Shown here: piece after piece, positions 8,503 through 15,985 of the stretch
Layout of the letters: each line of letters opens with the position of its first letter
Position numbering within the stretch: position 1 is the first letter of the stretch
Assembly: GCA_050247155.1 (NCBI GenBank)
Contig: JBFWUS010000008.1
Location: forward strand, 1 to 64,000
DNA: 64,000 nt
Direction: 5' to 3'
Source of the DNA: Mesorhizobium_G sp050247155
GTDB taxonomy: Bacteria; Pseudomonadota; Alphaproteobacteria; Rhizobiales; Rhizobiaceae
Translations under genes and position numbers: made by a program
The notes under the pieces: generated by a model
The model's database searches: none
What the model was told of the DNA's origin: nothing
The model's input: only the letters and a program-made list of their open reading frames with translations

Positions 8503-8530
8503 GGCCGCGATCGATGTCGCGGCCTTTTTT
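8503..8530 (+). terminator. Rho-independent terminator after SCP2 gene
   Basis: GGCCGCGA and TCGCGGCC form a perfect 8-bp stem with a 6-base loop, followed immediately by six T residues. It sits 47 bases after the SCP2 stop codon. Confidence 0.9.
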
Positions 8531-8584
8531 GCAGTCGGGGGGGCAATCCCACAATTGCCTCACCGACATTCCTGGGGGAGCGGG

Positions 8585-10042
8585 ATGAAAGTGTTACTGC
8601 GTCTTGTTCTTGGCCTGCTGGCGCTGCTGGTCGTTCTGGCGGCCGTGCTTGTTTTTCGCACGCTCACCCTCCAGCCGACTGTGCGGACCGGGCCGACGGA
8701 GACTTTGGCGGCTAGCCCGCCGATCGACGTGGACATCGCCGCACGGCATTTGTCCGAGGTGATCCGCATCAAGACGATAAGCCAACAAGACGAGGCCACA
8801 ACCGACCGCAACGAATGGCGGCGACTGCTCGACTGGGTACAGCAAACCTATCCGAAGTCGGCGGCTGCCATGCAACGGGAGCTCGTGGCGGACTATACGC
8901 CCATCTACACCTGGCCGGGCAGCGATGCGTCGCTGAAGCCGATCGTGCTGATGGCGCATCAGGACGTAGTGCCGGCGGAAGGCAACTGGAAACATCCGCC
9001 GTTCGACGGCGTGATCGCCGAAGGGGCAGTGTGGGGACGCGGCTCGATCGACGACAAGGGATCGCTGGTGGCGATCTTCGAGGCGACCGAGGCCTTGCTT
9101 GCGGCCGGCTTCCAGCCGAAGCGTACCGTTATCATCGTCAACGGGCATGATGAGGAAGTCGCGCAGACGGGTGCGGCGGCGGCGGCAAGCGCGCTCAAGG
9201 CGCGCGGCGTCGAGGCCGAATTCGTGCTCGACGAGGGGCTGGTGACGATAGCCGACTTCCCGCTGTTGAATGGACCGGCCGCAATGGTCGGCATTGCCGA
9301 GAAGGGCTATGCGACGCTCATGGTGACGGCTGAAGGCGAAGGCGGTCATTCGTCGCTGCCGCCGCCAAAGACGGCCGTACACCTGCTGGCCGAGGCAGTC
9401 GTGGCCATTGCGGACAATCAGGATCCTTACGATCTCTCCGGGCCGGGAGCACAGACTCTCAGGGGCGTCGCCCCTTACACATCCTTTGTCACGAAGATGG
9501 CCATTGCAAACGACTGGCTGTTCGCGCCGGTGCTGATTGGTGAAATCACCAAAACCAACGGCGGCGCGGCGCTGCTGCACACGACGACAGCCCCCACCAT
9601 GCTGGAGGGCAGTTCGAAGGAGAACGTGCTGCCGCGCACCGCCACTGCCGCCATCAACTATCGCATCCTGCCCGGCCAGACCGGCGACGATGTAATGGCG
9701 CGAGCGAAGTCGTCGGTCGGCGACCTGCCGGTTACGCTCGACTGGATCGGCAAGGTGAAAAACCCTTCGCCCGTTTCCTCAACTGAGTCGGACGGCTGGA
9801 AAGTGATCTCGGCGCTCGCCTCGCAAGAGAACACCGTGCCGGTGACCCCTGCCCTCGTGCTGGGAGCAACGGACGCCTATCAGATGACGCCGATCGCGAA
9901 CGACATCTACCGCTTTCAGCCGATCGTGCTGACGCTGGAGGAGACCAAGTTAGTGCACGGCGAGAACGAGCACCTGACTTTGGAAAACCTCAAGCGCATG
10001 ATCGAGTTCTACGCACGGCTGATCGCAACGAGTGCAGGATAA
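8585..10042 (+). CDS. M20 family metallopeptidase (CPS1/carboxypeptidase-like)
   Basis: A di-zinc exopeptidase or amidohydrolase, 485 residues. An N-terminal membrane anchor (about 4-27, LLRLVLGLLALLVVLAAVLV) would leave the catalytic domain in the periplasm. Metal and catalytic motifs are all present: LMAHQDVVP (His125), GRGSIDDKGS (Asp156), NGHDEEVAQTG (catalytic Glu and metal Glu), LDEG near 220 and VHGENEHL at the C-terminus. The dimerisation insert begins after EGEGGHSS. ATG at 8585 follows GGGGGAGCGGG; an in-frame TTG 30 bases upstream is less likely. Closest in pattern to yeast Cps1-like M20 enzymes; substrate unknown. Confidence 0.87.
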   Translation: MKVLLRLVLGLLALLVVLAAVLVFRTLTLQPTVRTGPTETLAASPPIDVDIAARHLSEVIRIKTISQQDEATTDRNEWRRLLDWVQQTYPKSAAAMQRELVADYTPIYTWPGSDASLKPIVLMAHQDVVPAEGNWKHPPFDGVIAEGAVWGRGSIDDKGSLVAIFEATEALLAAGFQPKRTVIIVNGHDEEVAQTGAAAAASALKARGVEAEFVLDEGLVTIADFPLLNGPAAMVGIAEKGYATLMVTAEGEGGHSSLPPPKTAVHLLAEAVVAIADNQDPYDLSGPGAQTLRGVAPYTSFVTKMAIANDWLFAPVLIGEITKTNGGAALLHTTTAPTMLEGSSKENVLPRTATAAINYRILPGQTGDDVMARAKSSVGDLPVTLDWIGKVKNPSPVSSTESDGWKVISALASQENTVPVTPALVLGATDAYQMTPIANDIYRFQPIVLTLEETKLVHGENEHLTLENLKRMIEFYARLIATSAG

Positions 10043-10056
10043 GAAGAACTCCCCGC

Positions 10057-10156
10057 ACCGGGGCAGCCAGCATTCTTGCCGCCTCGTTGACGGCTGCCGT
10101 CCTCGTGTCCGGCTGAACGCAGACTGCCCCGGCTCTCCCGCGCCCCAGCGGGAGAG
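10057..10156. terminator. Structured convergent intergenic region with hairpins
   Basis: Between the convergent M20 and GNAT genes there is a 9-bp inverted repeat, CCGGGGCAG at 10058-10066 and CTGCCCCGG at 10124-10132. Directly after it comes a perfect hairpin, CTCTCCCGC at 10133-10141 and GCGGGAGAG at 10148-10156 with a 6-base loop. There is no clear T-tract on either strand, so it may be a bidirectional barrier or another repeat rather than a classic terminator. Confidence 0.4.
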
Positions 10157-10165
10157 TGTGATCTC

Positions 10166-10882
10166 TCAGGCGGCAAGTTTGCGCAGTTCGGCCCTGTGGC
10201 TTTTTTTCGCCTTGCGGCCGGTCGGACGGATAACGCCATGGGCGCCGTCCAGCGCGCCTGGCACGAGTTCGAACGCCAGCAGGCGATGCTTTTCGAACGG
10301 ACCGGGCATGGCGAGATCGCCGGTCTTGTCCGCCGAGAAGCCGAAGCGGCCGTAGTATGGCGCGTCGCCGACCAGGATGATCGAACGGTGGCCGAGGCGG
10401 GTTGCTTCGGCGATGGCGTGATGCATCAAGGCCGAGCCAATGCCGGCGGACTTGATCGACGGATCGACGGCGAGCGGACCGAGAAGCAGTGCCGACGTCT
10501 GCCCGACCGCCACGTCCCAGAGCCGGACGGTGCCGACAACTTTGCCCGCGGCGTCCCGCGCCACAAGCGCAAGACCTTCCGACGGCTTGCGGCCACGGCG
10601 GATCTTTTCCGACGATTTGCGTTTGCGGCCCGCGCCCATGGCAGCGTCGAGCAGCGCTTCGCGCGCGGCGATGTCGGCGTCCTGCTCGGCTACGATGGTG
10701 ACGCGCGTGATCTCCCCCCTTGTGGGGGAGATGCCCGACAGGGCAGAGGGGGGCAACGTAGAACGCGAGGTCGGCGGGACAGCGCCCCCCTCTGTCGGCT
10801 GCGCCGACATCTCCCCCACAAGGGGGGAGATCAGCAGCTTCGGCTGCGCGCCAAACGTTGAAATATCAATTCCGGTGCTCAC
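10166..10882 (-). CDS. GNAT N-acetyltransferase with palindrome-derived insert
   Basis: Acetyl-CoA-dependent N-acetyltransferase of the YhbS/PA-type GNAT group. The GNAT core starts at about residue 60 (TRVTIVAEQDADIAAREALL) and includes VGTVRLWDVAVG, LGPLAVDPSIKSAGIGSALM (acetyl-CoA loop with GIGS) and GDAPYYGRFGFS. I chose the GTG at 10882 for the AAGGA ahead of it; a GTG 36 bases upstream is possible. Residues about 17-58, between a short native N-terminus and the GNAT core, are translated from the 124-bp palindromic element at 10709-10832 (LISPLVGEMS ... ISPTRGEI). Because the insert stays in frame and leaves the catalytic domain whole, the protein is probably functional. The substrate is unknown. 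Confidence 0.82.
   Translation of the reverse strand: MSTGIDISTFGAQPKLLISPLVGEMSAQPTEGGAVPPTSRSTLPPSALSGISPTRGEITRVTIVAEQDADIAAREALLDAAMGAGRKRKSSEKIRRGRKPSEGLALVARDAAGKVVGTVRLWDVAVGQTSALLLGPLAVDPSIKSAGIGSALMHHAIAEATRLGHRSIILVGDAPYYGRFGFSADKTGDLAMPGPFEKHRLLAFELVPGALDGAHGVIRPTGRKAKKSHRAELRKLAA
10709..10832. repeat. Palindromic repeat family A inside a coding sequence
   Basis: The left arm 10709-10754 (GATCTCCCCCCTTGTGGGGG onward) and right arm 10784-10832 are imperfect reverse complements with a short central spacer. The outer 25 bases of each arm match exactly; the inner parts share the GACAG-GGGGGGC block. The outer arm itself contains a small CCCCCTTGTGGGGG palindrome. The element lies wholly inside the GNAT gene and supplies about 41 codons without a stop. 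Confidence 0.88.
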
Positions 10883-10981
10883 TTCGAAAAATCCTTCACG
10901 AGCGGAGGTGTGTTCCACAAGCGAACCCGCGCGGGCGCATGAAACGCCCGCAACGGGAGCGATCTGGGAGGCCGAAGCCTC

Positions 10982-12118
10982 TCAGATCACGTAGGATCGG
11001 AGCGGCTCGAAGCCGTTGAAGGCGACCGCCGAATAGGTGGTCGTGTAGGCGCCAGTGCCTTCGATCAGCACCTCGTCGCCGATGGTGAGTGTGAGCGGCA
11101 GCGGGTACGGCGTCTTCTCGTACATCACGTCGGCCGAATCGCAGGTCGGACCGGCGAGCACGCAAGGCGCAACCGCGTCGCCATCGCGTGGCGTCACGAT
11201 CGGGTAGCGGATCGCCTCATCCATTGTTTCGGCGAGGCCACCGAACTTGCCAATGTCGAGATAGACCCAGCGCACATTGTCGTTGTCGGCCTTCCTGGAG
11301 ATCAGCACGACTTCCGACTTGATGACACCGGCATTGCCCACCATGCCGCGGCCCGGCTCGATGATCGTCTCCGGGATGTTGTTGCCGAAATGCTTCGACA
11401 GCGCCTCGAAGATCGCCTGCCCATAGGCCTGCGCCACCGGCACATCCTTGAGGTAACGGGTCGGGAAACCGCCGCCCATATTGACCATCTTCAGAACGAT
11501 GCCCTCGTCAGCCAGGGTCGCGAACACCTTCTTCGCATCGCCGAGCGCGCGGTCCCAGGCCGACAAATCGCACTGCTGCGAGCCGACATGGAACGACACG
11601 CCATAGGCGTCGAGGCCGAGCGAAGCCGCATGACGCAGCACGTCGACGGCCATCGCCGGAACGCAGCCGAACTTGCGCGACAGCGGCCACTCGGCGCCCT
11701 CGCCGTCGGTCAGCACGCGGCAGAACACACGGGCCTGCGGCGCGACACGCGCGATCTTCTCCACTTCCTCGACGCAATCGACGGCAAAGAGGCGAATGCC
11801 GAGCTCATAGGCGCGCGCGATGTCGCGCTCCTTCTTGATGGTGTTGCCGAAGGAGATGCGCTCAGCCGGCGCACCGGCGTCCATCGCCATCTCGACCTCG
11901 GCAACCGACGCGGTGTCAAAGGACGAGCCCATGCCAGCGAGCAGGCGCAGAATTTCCGGCGCCGGGTTCGCTTTCACCGCGTAGAAAATCTTGGATTCGG
12001 GCAACGCCTTGCGGAAGGCGTTGAAATTGTCGCGCACGACATCGAGGTCGACGACCAGGCAAGGACCGGCCGGACGTCGGGTCGCGAGGAAATCGAGGAT
12101 ACGCTGGGTCGCAGCCAT
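10982..12118 (-). CDS. odc2: Ornithine/lysine decarboxylase, alanine-racemase fold
   Basis: PLP-dependent group IV decarboxylase that makes putrescine from ornithine and/or cadaverine from lysine. At 378 residues it matches the short bacterial ODC/LDC form. Visible residues: Lys49 in FYAVKAN (PLP Schiff base), the SFHVGSQ block, GGGFP, EPGRGMVGNAG (phosphate binding) and Cys326 in GPTCDSADVMYE, the catalytic cysteine contributed across the dimer. It is preceded by a roughly 420-nt leader of the speF type. Together with homospermidine synthase at 49 kb it supplies the homospermidine pathway typical of rhizobia. Ornithine versus lysine preference cannot be set from sequence alone. Confidence 0.92.
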   Translation of the reverse strand: MAATQRILDFLATRRPAGPCLVVDLDVVRDNFNAFRKALPESKIFYAVKANPAPEILRLLAGMGSSFDTASVAEVEMAMDAGAPAERISFGNTIKKERDIARAYELGIRLFAVDCVEEVEKIARVAPQARVFCRVLTDGEGAEWPLSRKFGCVPAMAVDVLRHAASLGLDAYGVSFHVGSQQCDLSAWDRALGDAKKVFATLADEGIVLKMVNMGGGFPTRYLKDVPVAQAYGQAIFEALSKHFGNNIPETIIEPGRGMVGNAGVIKSEVVLISRKADNDNVRWVYLDIGKFGGLAETMDEAIRYPIVTPRDGDAVAPCVLAGPTCDSADVMYEKTPYPLPLTLTIGDEVLIEGTGAYTTTYSAVAFNGFEPLRSYVI

Positions 12119-12539
12119 TTGGTCTCTCCATCGCCGCGACCTTTCGGATCGCGGTTTGCGGACCGCCCTTTTTGAGCGTTCATCCGCGGGTCAAACAAAG
12201 TGCGAGTAGGCTTCTTGTGGCGCCAGCCGGTGGAGACCCCGGAACCACGAAGCGCCGTCTCGCGGCGATGAACTTGGACCACCCGGTCCTCGTTCGCTTT
12301 GTCTGCCTTGGCTTGGATGGGAGACCCGTCCGCACTGCCGGCAATGAGGGTGTGCCTCAAAGGAGACCGGCATGTGGACAACCGGCTTCCAAAAAGGCCC
12401 GCACCGTCGTTGCTTCAAGGCGTCCTCGGATCGGCGGTTGGCCGCTGAACCGACCGGGTTCGTTACTCCCCGGTTACCTGCCCGACACCTCGCCATTCCG
12501 AGATCGGGGGACGCCCACAGGCACGTGCGACTTTGGGCA
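12119..12539 (-). ncRNA. speF-type structured leader of the decarboxylase mRNA
   Basis: Alphaproteobacterial speF genes carry a long (about 400-nt) conserved RNA leader, the speF motif described among alphaproteobacterial regulatory RNA motifs. Here a promoter (12546-12574) would start a transcript about 420 nt before the decarboxylase ATG, with no coding frame needed between. The last 60 bases fold a CCGCGATCC / GGTCGCGG stem only 12 bases from the GGAGA ribosome site, a plausible switch on translation. The identification rests on gene context, length and structure; I cannot score the covariance model. Confidence 0.65.
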
Positions 12540-12545
12540 GGGGCG

Positions 12546-12574
12546 CATATAGGGAATGGGGATTTCACAATCAA
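12546..12574 (-). promoter_or_regulatory. Sigma-70-type promoter for the decarboxylase leader
   Basis: On the minus strand TTGATT (12574-12569) is followed after 17 bases by TATATG (12551-12546), a good housekeeping promoter match for this GC-rich genome. It would place the transcript start near 12539, leaving a leader of about 420 nt. Confidence 0.55.
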
Positions 12575-12648
12575 TAAAAATCGGACCCTGGGTTGAATTT
12601 TTTGTCTCGTCGAACAAATGTGCCGGCACCGTATTCCGAGGGTGAACG

Positions 12649-13968
12649 ATGATCCGTGCCAACCGCCCCTTTGGCGACCCTTTCAACGCATTCCTCGACT
12701 ACGGCCAAGCGCCTGTTTCCAATGCACAATCCGGGCCGTTGTCCGGCCTGACGCTGGCGGTGAAGGACATTTTTGACGTGACCGGCTATCCGAGCGGCTG
12801 GGGCAACTCGGTGCGGCTGTCCGAAGCTCCGATGGCGACCGCCTCGAACAGCGCCGTGCAGGCGATGCTTGATTCGGGCGCGCGCTTTGTCGGCAAGACG
12901 CAGACGGAAGAACTGGCCTTCTCTATGATCGGCCAGAACGTGCACTTTCCGCATCCGGTCAATCCGAGAGCGCCAGAGCGTGTAACCGGCGGCTCGTCGT
13001 CGGGCTCGGCTGCGGCCGTGGCAGGCGGATTGGTGGACATCGCAACCGGCTCGGACACCGGCGGCTCGGTGCGCTGCCCGGCAAGCTTCTGCGGATTGAT
13101 CGGCCTGCGCACGACGCATGGGGCCATCCCGCTCGACCGTACGATGCCGCTGGCCCCGAGCTTCGATACTTTCGGGTGGTTCGCCAAGGATATGGAGACG
13201 TATCGGAAGGTAGCAGAAGTGCTGCTGGATACCCCCACCCCTAACCCCTCCCCTCAAGGGGGAGGGGGATCTGCCGGCCGCAACATCGCGCCAAGATTGC
13301 AAACCGTGGCGTCGAGCGGTATCCCTGCGAAGTCCCCCTCCCCCTTGAGGGGAGGGGTTAGGGGTGGGGGTTCGCTAGGCCGCCCGCTCTCCCTCCCCAT
13401 ACTCGACGCCCTTGTCATTCCCGCCTGCGCGCCCGAATACAGCCGGATGCGAAACCATGTGGCCGGCATCGTCGGCGAGCCGGCCAACGCCCCTGCCCCA
13501 CCGCAATCGCTCGACGAACTCTATTGGACAACGCGCAAACTCCAGGCGCGCGAGGCGTGGGACGCTCATGGAGCATGGATCGAATCCGGCGACAGAAAGC
13601 TCGGCAAAGCCACTTACGACCGTTTCGCTTTTGGCAAAGGCGTAAGCGACGCGGATGTGCGCGAGGAAACAGCGAACCGGGATGCCTTCAGGGCCTGGCT
13701 CGCCGATCTGCTGGGACACGACGGGTTCATCGTCATGCCGACGGTGACCGACATCGCCCCGCGTGCCGACTCCACGCCGGAAGAATTCTCCACCTTCCGC
13801 GAAGCCTCGATCCGGCTGCTATGCTGGTCCGGGCTGTCGGGCTTTCCGCAACTGACCCTGCCGCTCGGGGCGGTTGACGGCGCGCCATTCGGCATTTCCT
13901 TGCTCGGGCCGGCTGGGAGCGATCTGGCTCTGCTGAATGTGGGCGCGCGGGTATTGGAGGCGGCATGA
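12649..13968 (+). CDS. Amidase-signature hydrolase with translated palindromic insert
   Basis: Amidase of the GatA/fatty-acid-amide-hydrolase signature family. The Ser-cisSer-Lys triad is visible: Lys39 in LAVKDIF, the GGSSSGSA stretch at 114-121 and the nucleophile Ser140 in GSDTGGSVRCPAS. The product is 439 residues, longer than the roughly 390-400 usual for this compact subgroup. The excess is residues 195-241 (TPTPNPSPQGGGG ... SPSPLRGGVRGGG), encoded exactly by the 141-bp palindrome at 13231-13371, which is 47 codons. It falls in a loop after DMETYRKVAEVLLD, past the catalytic core. The substrate is unknown; a LysR regulator lies downstream. It diverges from the speF leader. Confidence 0.88.
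   Translation: MIRANRPFGDPFNAFLDYGQAPVSNAQSGPLSGLTLAVKDIFDVTGYPSGWGNSVRLSEAPMATASNSAVQAMLDSGARFVGKTQTEELAFSMIGQNVHFPHPVNPRAPERVTGGSSSGSAAAVAGGLVDIATGSDTGGSVRCPASFCGLIGLRTTHGAIPLDRTMPLAPSFDTFGWFAKDMETYRKVAEVLLDTPTPNPSPQGGGGSAGRNIAPRLQTVASSGIPAKSPSPLRGGVRGGGSLGRPLSLPILDALVIPACAPEYSRMRNHVAGIVGEPANAPAPPQSLDELYWTTRKLQAREAWDAHGAWIESGDRKLGKATYDRFAFGKGVSDADVREETANRDAFRAWLADLLGHDGFIVMPTVTDIAPRADSTPEEFSTFREASIRLLCWSGLSGFPQLTLPLGAVDGAPFGISLLGPAGSDLALLNVGARVLEAA
13231..13371. repeat. Palindromic repeat family B, copy 1, in frame inside amidase gene
   Basis: Arms 13231-13269 and 13333-13371 are perfect 39-bp reverse complements (beginning ACCCCCACCCCTAACCCCTC) around a 63-base loop. Total length 141 bp, a multiple of three. 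In the amidase frame the left arm reads TPTPNPSPQGGGG and the right arm SPSPLRGGVRGGG. This is the only plus-strand frame in which the right arm has no stop. Confidence 0.95.
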
Positions 13969-13971
13969 GAA

Positions 13972-14184
13972 TGGTGCGTCCTTCGAGGCTCGCCCGTCAC
14001 GGTGAGTCGTCAATATTGTCCTCTCGTGCGGGCTCGCACCTCAGGATGAGGACCGTTGGTGCAGTTCGCCAACCTATGGGGTTAGCGCATTTGGCGCCGA
14101 CGGCCCTCATCCTGAGGTGCGAGCCCGCACGTCGAGAGAATGTTGGCCACAGCGCGAAATGGGCGAGCCTCGAAGGACGCACCA
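13972..14184. repeat. Palindromic repeat family C between amidase and LysR genes
   Basis: The outer arms are TGGTGCGTCCTTCGAGGCTC at 13972 and its exact complement ending at 14184. The inner arms are GTGCGGGCTCGCACCTCAGG (from about 14036) and its complement around 14117-14136. The whole 213 bp folds as a long imperfect hairpin with a 35-base central loop. Elements with this GTCCTTCGAGGCTCGCC / CCTCAGGATGAGG pattern are common between genes in Hyphomicrobiales. It ends only 16 bases before the LysR start codon, so it may affect that gene's expression. Confidence 0.9.
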
Positions 14185-14200
14185 ACAACGGGAACATTGC

Positions 14201-15100
14201 ATGGACACACTGACCCGCATGCGTGCCTTCATCGACGTCGTGGAAGCCGAGGGCTTTTCTGCCGCGGGACGCAAGATCGGCCGCTCGAAAGCGCTGCTGT
14301 CGAAATATGTGCGTGAGCTGGAAGATGAGCTCGGCGCGTTGCTGCTCAACCGCACCACGCGGCAGTTTTCGCTCACCGAGGCCGGCCATACATACTACCG
14401 CCGCGCGACAGAACTGGTGCGCGAGATCGACAGCCTGGCCGATGCGGTGCGCGATTCGTCCGGCGACGTGCGAGGCCGCATAAAACTCTCCGCGCCGCGC
14501 AGCTTCGCCGATGCGGCGATCGGCCAGAGCTTGATCGATTTCGCCATGGCCCACCCGGACATCGTGCTGGACGTCAATCTGGATGATCGTTTCGTCGACC
14601 TGGTCGAGGAAGGCTTCGATCTCGCCATCCGCATCTCGCGATTGGAGAGTTCGTCGCTGATCGCGCGAAAACTCGCGCCATTTGCGGTGCGGCTGGTTGC
14701 CTCGCCCGTGCTGATTGCAAAACTCGGCACGCCGGCCAAGCCACAGGATCTCGGCAGCCTGCCTTGCATCATCGACACAAACGGTCGCTGGCTGTCCAAT
14801 TGGCCGTTCAAGGGCGACGATGGCGACACCTTCACCGTCTCCGTGACGGGGCCGCTGGAGATCAACAGCCCTCACGCAGCGCGCGCGGCGGCCCTTTCAG
14901 GGCTCGGTTTTTCCATCATCCCGGATTTCATCGTGGCCGACGACTTGGCGTCTGGACGGCTGATCGCGTTACTCGAAAGCCATCTCCCGACCGGCGGCGG
15001 CATCTTCGCCGTCTACCCGCATCGCCGCTACCAGCCGGCCAAGGTGCGCGTGTTCATGGATTTTCTGAGCCAGTGGTTCAAGAAGCGGGAACAATTGTGA
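14201..15100 (+). CDS. LysR family transcriptional regulator
   Basis: 299 residues: winged HTH at about 1-60 (MRAFIDVVEAEGFSAAGRKI ... LNRTTRQFSLTEAG) and an effector-binding domain at about 90-295. The SSGDVRGRIKLSAPRSF linker places it in the AaeR/DmlR-like subgroup. The ATG at 14201 aligns with the family N-terminus (MDTLTRMRAF); upstream in-frame codons run into the palindromic repeat and are excluded. It is the same orientation as the amidase gene, separated by repeat C. Its target is not evident, since LysR proteins usually control a divergent gene and there is none here. Confidence 0.9.
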   Translation: MDTLTRMRAFIDVVEAEGFSAAGRKIGRSKALLSKYVRELEDELGALLLNRTTRQFSLTEAGHTYYRRATELVREIDSLADAVRDSSGDVRGRIKLSAPRSFADAAIGQSLIDFAMAHPDIVLDVNLDDRFVDLVEEGFDLAIRISRLESSSLIARKLAPFAVRLVASPVLIAKLGTPAKPQDLGSLPCIIDTNGRWLSNWPFKGDDGDTFTVSVTGPLEINSPHAARAAALSGLGFSIIPDFIVADDLASGRLIALLESHLPTGGGIFAVYPHRRYQPAKVRVFMDFLSQWFKKREQL

Positions 15101-15174
15101 AGGCAAGCGTCCCAATTTTGCCCGCTTTGTGATACCACTCGCGGCATTCGACGCTTGGAGTTCTGCTCGCGCCC

Positions 15175-15840
15175 ATGCGCCTGATTCGACCGCTGCTTGT
15201 TTCCGCCGCCTTGCTAGCCGTCTCCACCGTGCCGGCGACCGTGCACCCGCACGTCTTTGCCGAAGCGAAGCTCGACGTCGCCCTGACTCCCGACAAGCAG
15301 GCGATCCACTCGCTGAAACACCATTGGCTGTTCGACGACGTGTTTTCCTCGACTGTCATCGTCGAGTTCGACAAGAACGCCGACAACAAACTTGATGCCG
15401 AGGAGCTCAAGGAAGTCTCAAAAACGGTGTTCGAGTCGATCGGCGAATACGCCTATTTCCAGATAGTGACGCAGGACGACAAGGATGTCGCCATGAAGCC
15501 GCCGGCGGACCTCGCCGCGAGCTTTCAGGGCAACCAGTTGATCATCCAATTCCATTCGGAACCAGCGCAGCCATTCAGGCTGGCGGGCAAGATCGAGATC
15601 GGCATCTACGATCCGACCTTCTACACGGCTATCGAATATCTCGACGACAAGGATCTGGTCGTCGGCGCCTTGCCGCCGGGTTGCGCCAGCAAGGTCATTC
15701 GGCCCGACCCCGACGAGGTGATCGCGCAGAACCAGAAGGCGATGGACGAGGCGTTCATGAGCGATCCCTCGAATGTGAACGCCGGCATGGGCAAGCTGTT
15801 TGCAACGAAGCTCGAACTGGCATGTCAGGCGAGCGGGTGA
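15175..15840 (+). CDS. DUF1007 periplasmic protein with EF-hand-like loop (first copy)
   Basis: Secreted 221-residue DUF1007 protein encoded with a NicO metal transporter. Signal peptide at 1-23, then mature start HPHVFAEAKLDV, the conserved His-rich beginning of the family. Residues 66-77 (DKNADNKLDAEE) form an EF-hand-like calcium or metal loop with ligands at positions 1, 3, 5, 9 and 12. The protein likely delivers or senses a divalent metal in the periplasm for the exporter. A palindromic repeat separates it from the NicO gene by 145 bases in the same orientation. Confidence 0.85.
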   Translation: MRLIRPLLVSAALLAVSTVPATVHPHVFAEAKLDVALTPDKQAIHSLKHHWLFDDVFSSTVIVEFDKNADNKLDAEELKEVSKTVFESIGEYAYFQIVTQDDKDVAMKPPADLAASFQGNQLIIQFHSEPAQPFRLAGKIEIGIYDPTFYTAIEYLDDKDLVVGALPPGCASKVIRPDPDEVIAQNQKAMDEAFMSDPSNVNAGMGKLFATKLELACQASG

Positions 15841-15856
15841 AACAAGTTTTTGATGA

Positions 15857-15963
15857 ATTGACCCCCACCCCTAACCCCTCCCCACAAGGGGGAGGGGGAT
15901 TCGCCAGCGCCGCCGCCAAGTTCCCCTCCCCCTTGTGGGGAGGGGTTAGGGGTGGGGGTCAAT
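15857..15963. repeat. Palindromic repeat family B, copy 2, intergenic
   Basis: Arms 15857-15897 and 15923-15963 are perfect 41-bp reverse complements (outer bases ATTGACCCCCACCCCTAACC) with a 25-base loop. It lies between the first DUF1007 gene and the NicO gene, upstream of the NicO start by 22 bases. Shorter loop than copy 1. Confidence 0.95.
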
Positions 15964-15985
15964 CAGCGCACGCGAAAGCATCCCC

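Noticed and set aside
12191..12574. Open frames inside the speF-type leader as genes
   Set aside because: They run in several frames on both strands, lack ribosome sites, and coincide with structured RNA; none resembles a known protein.
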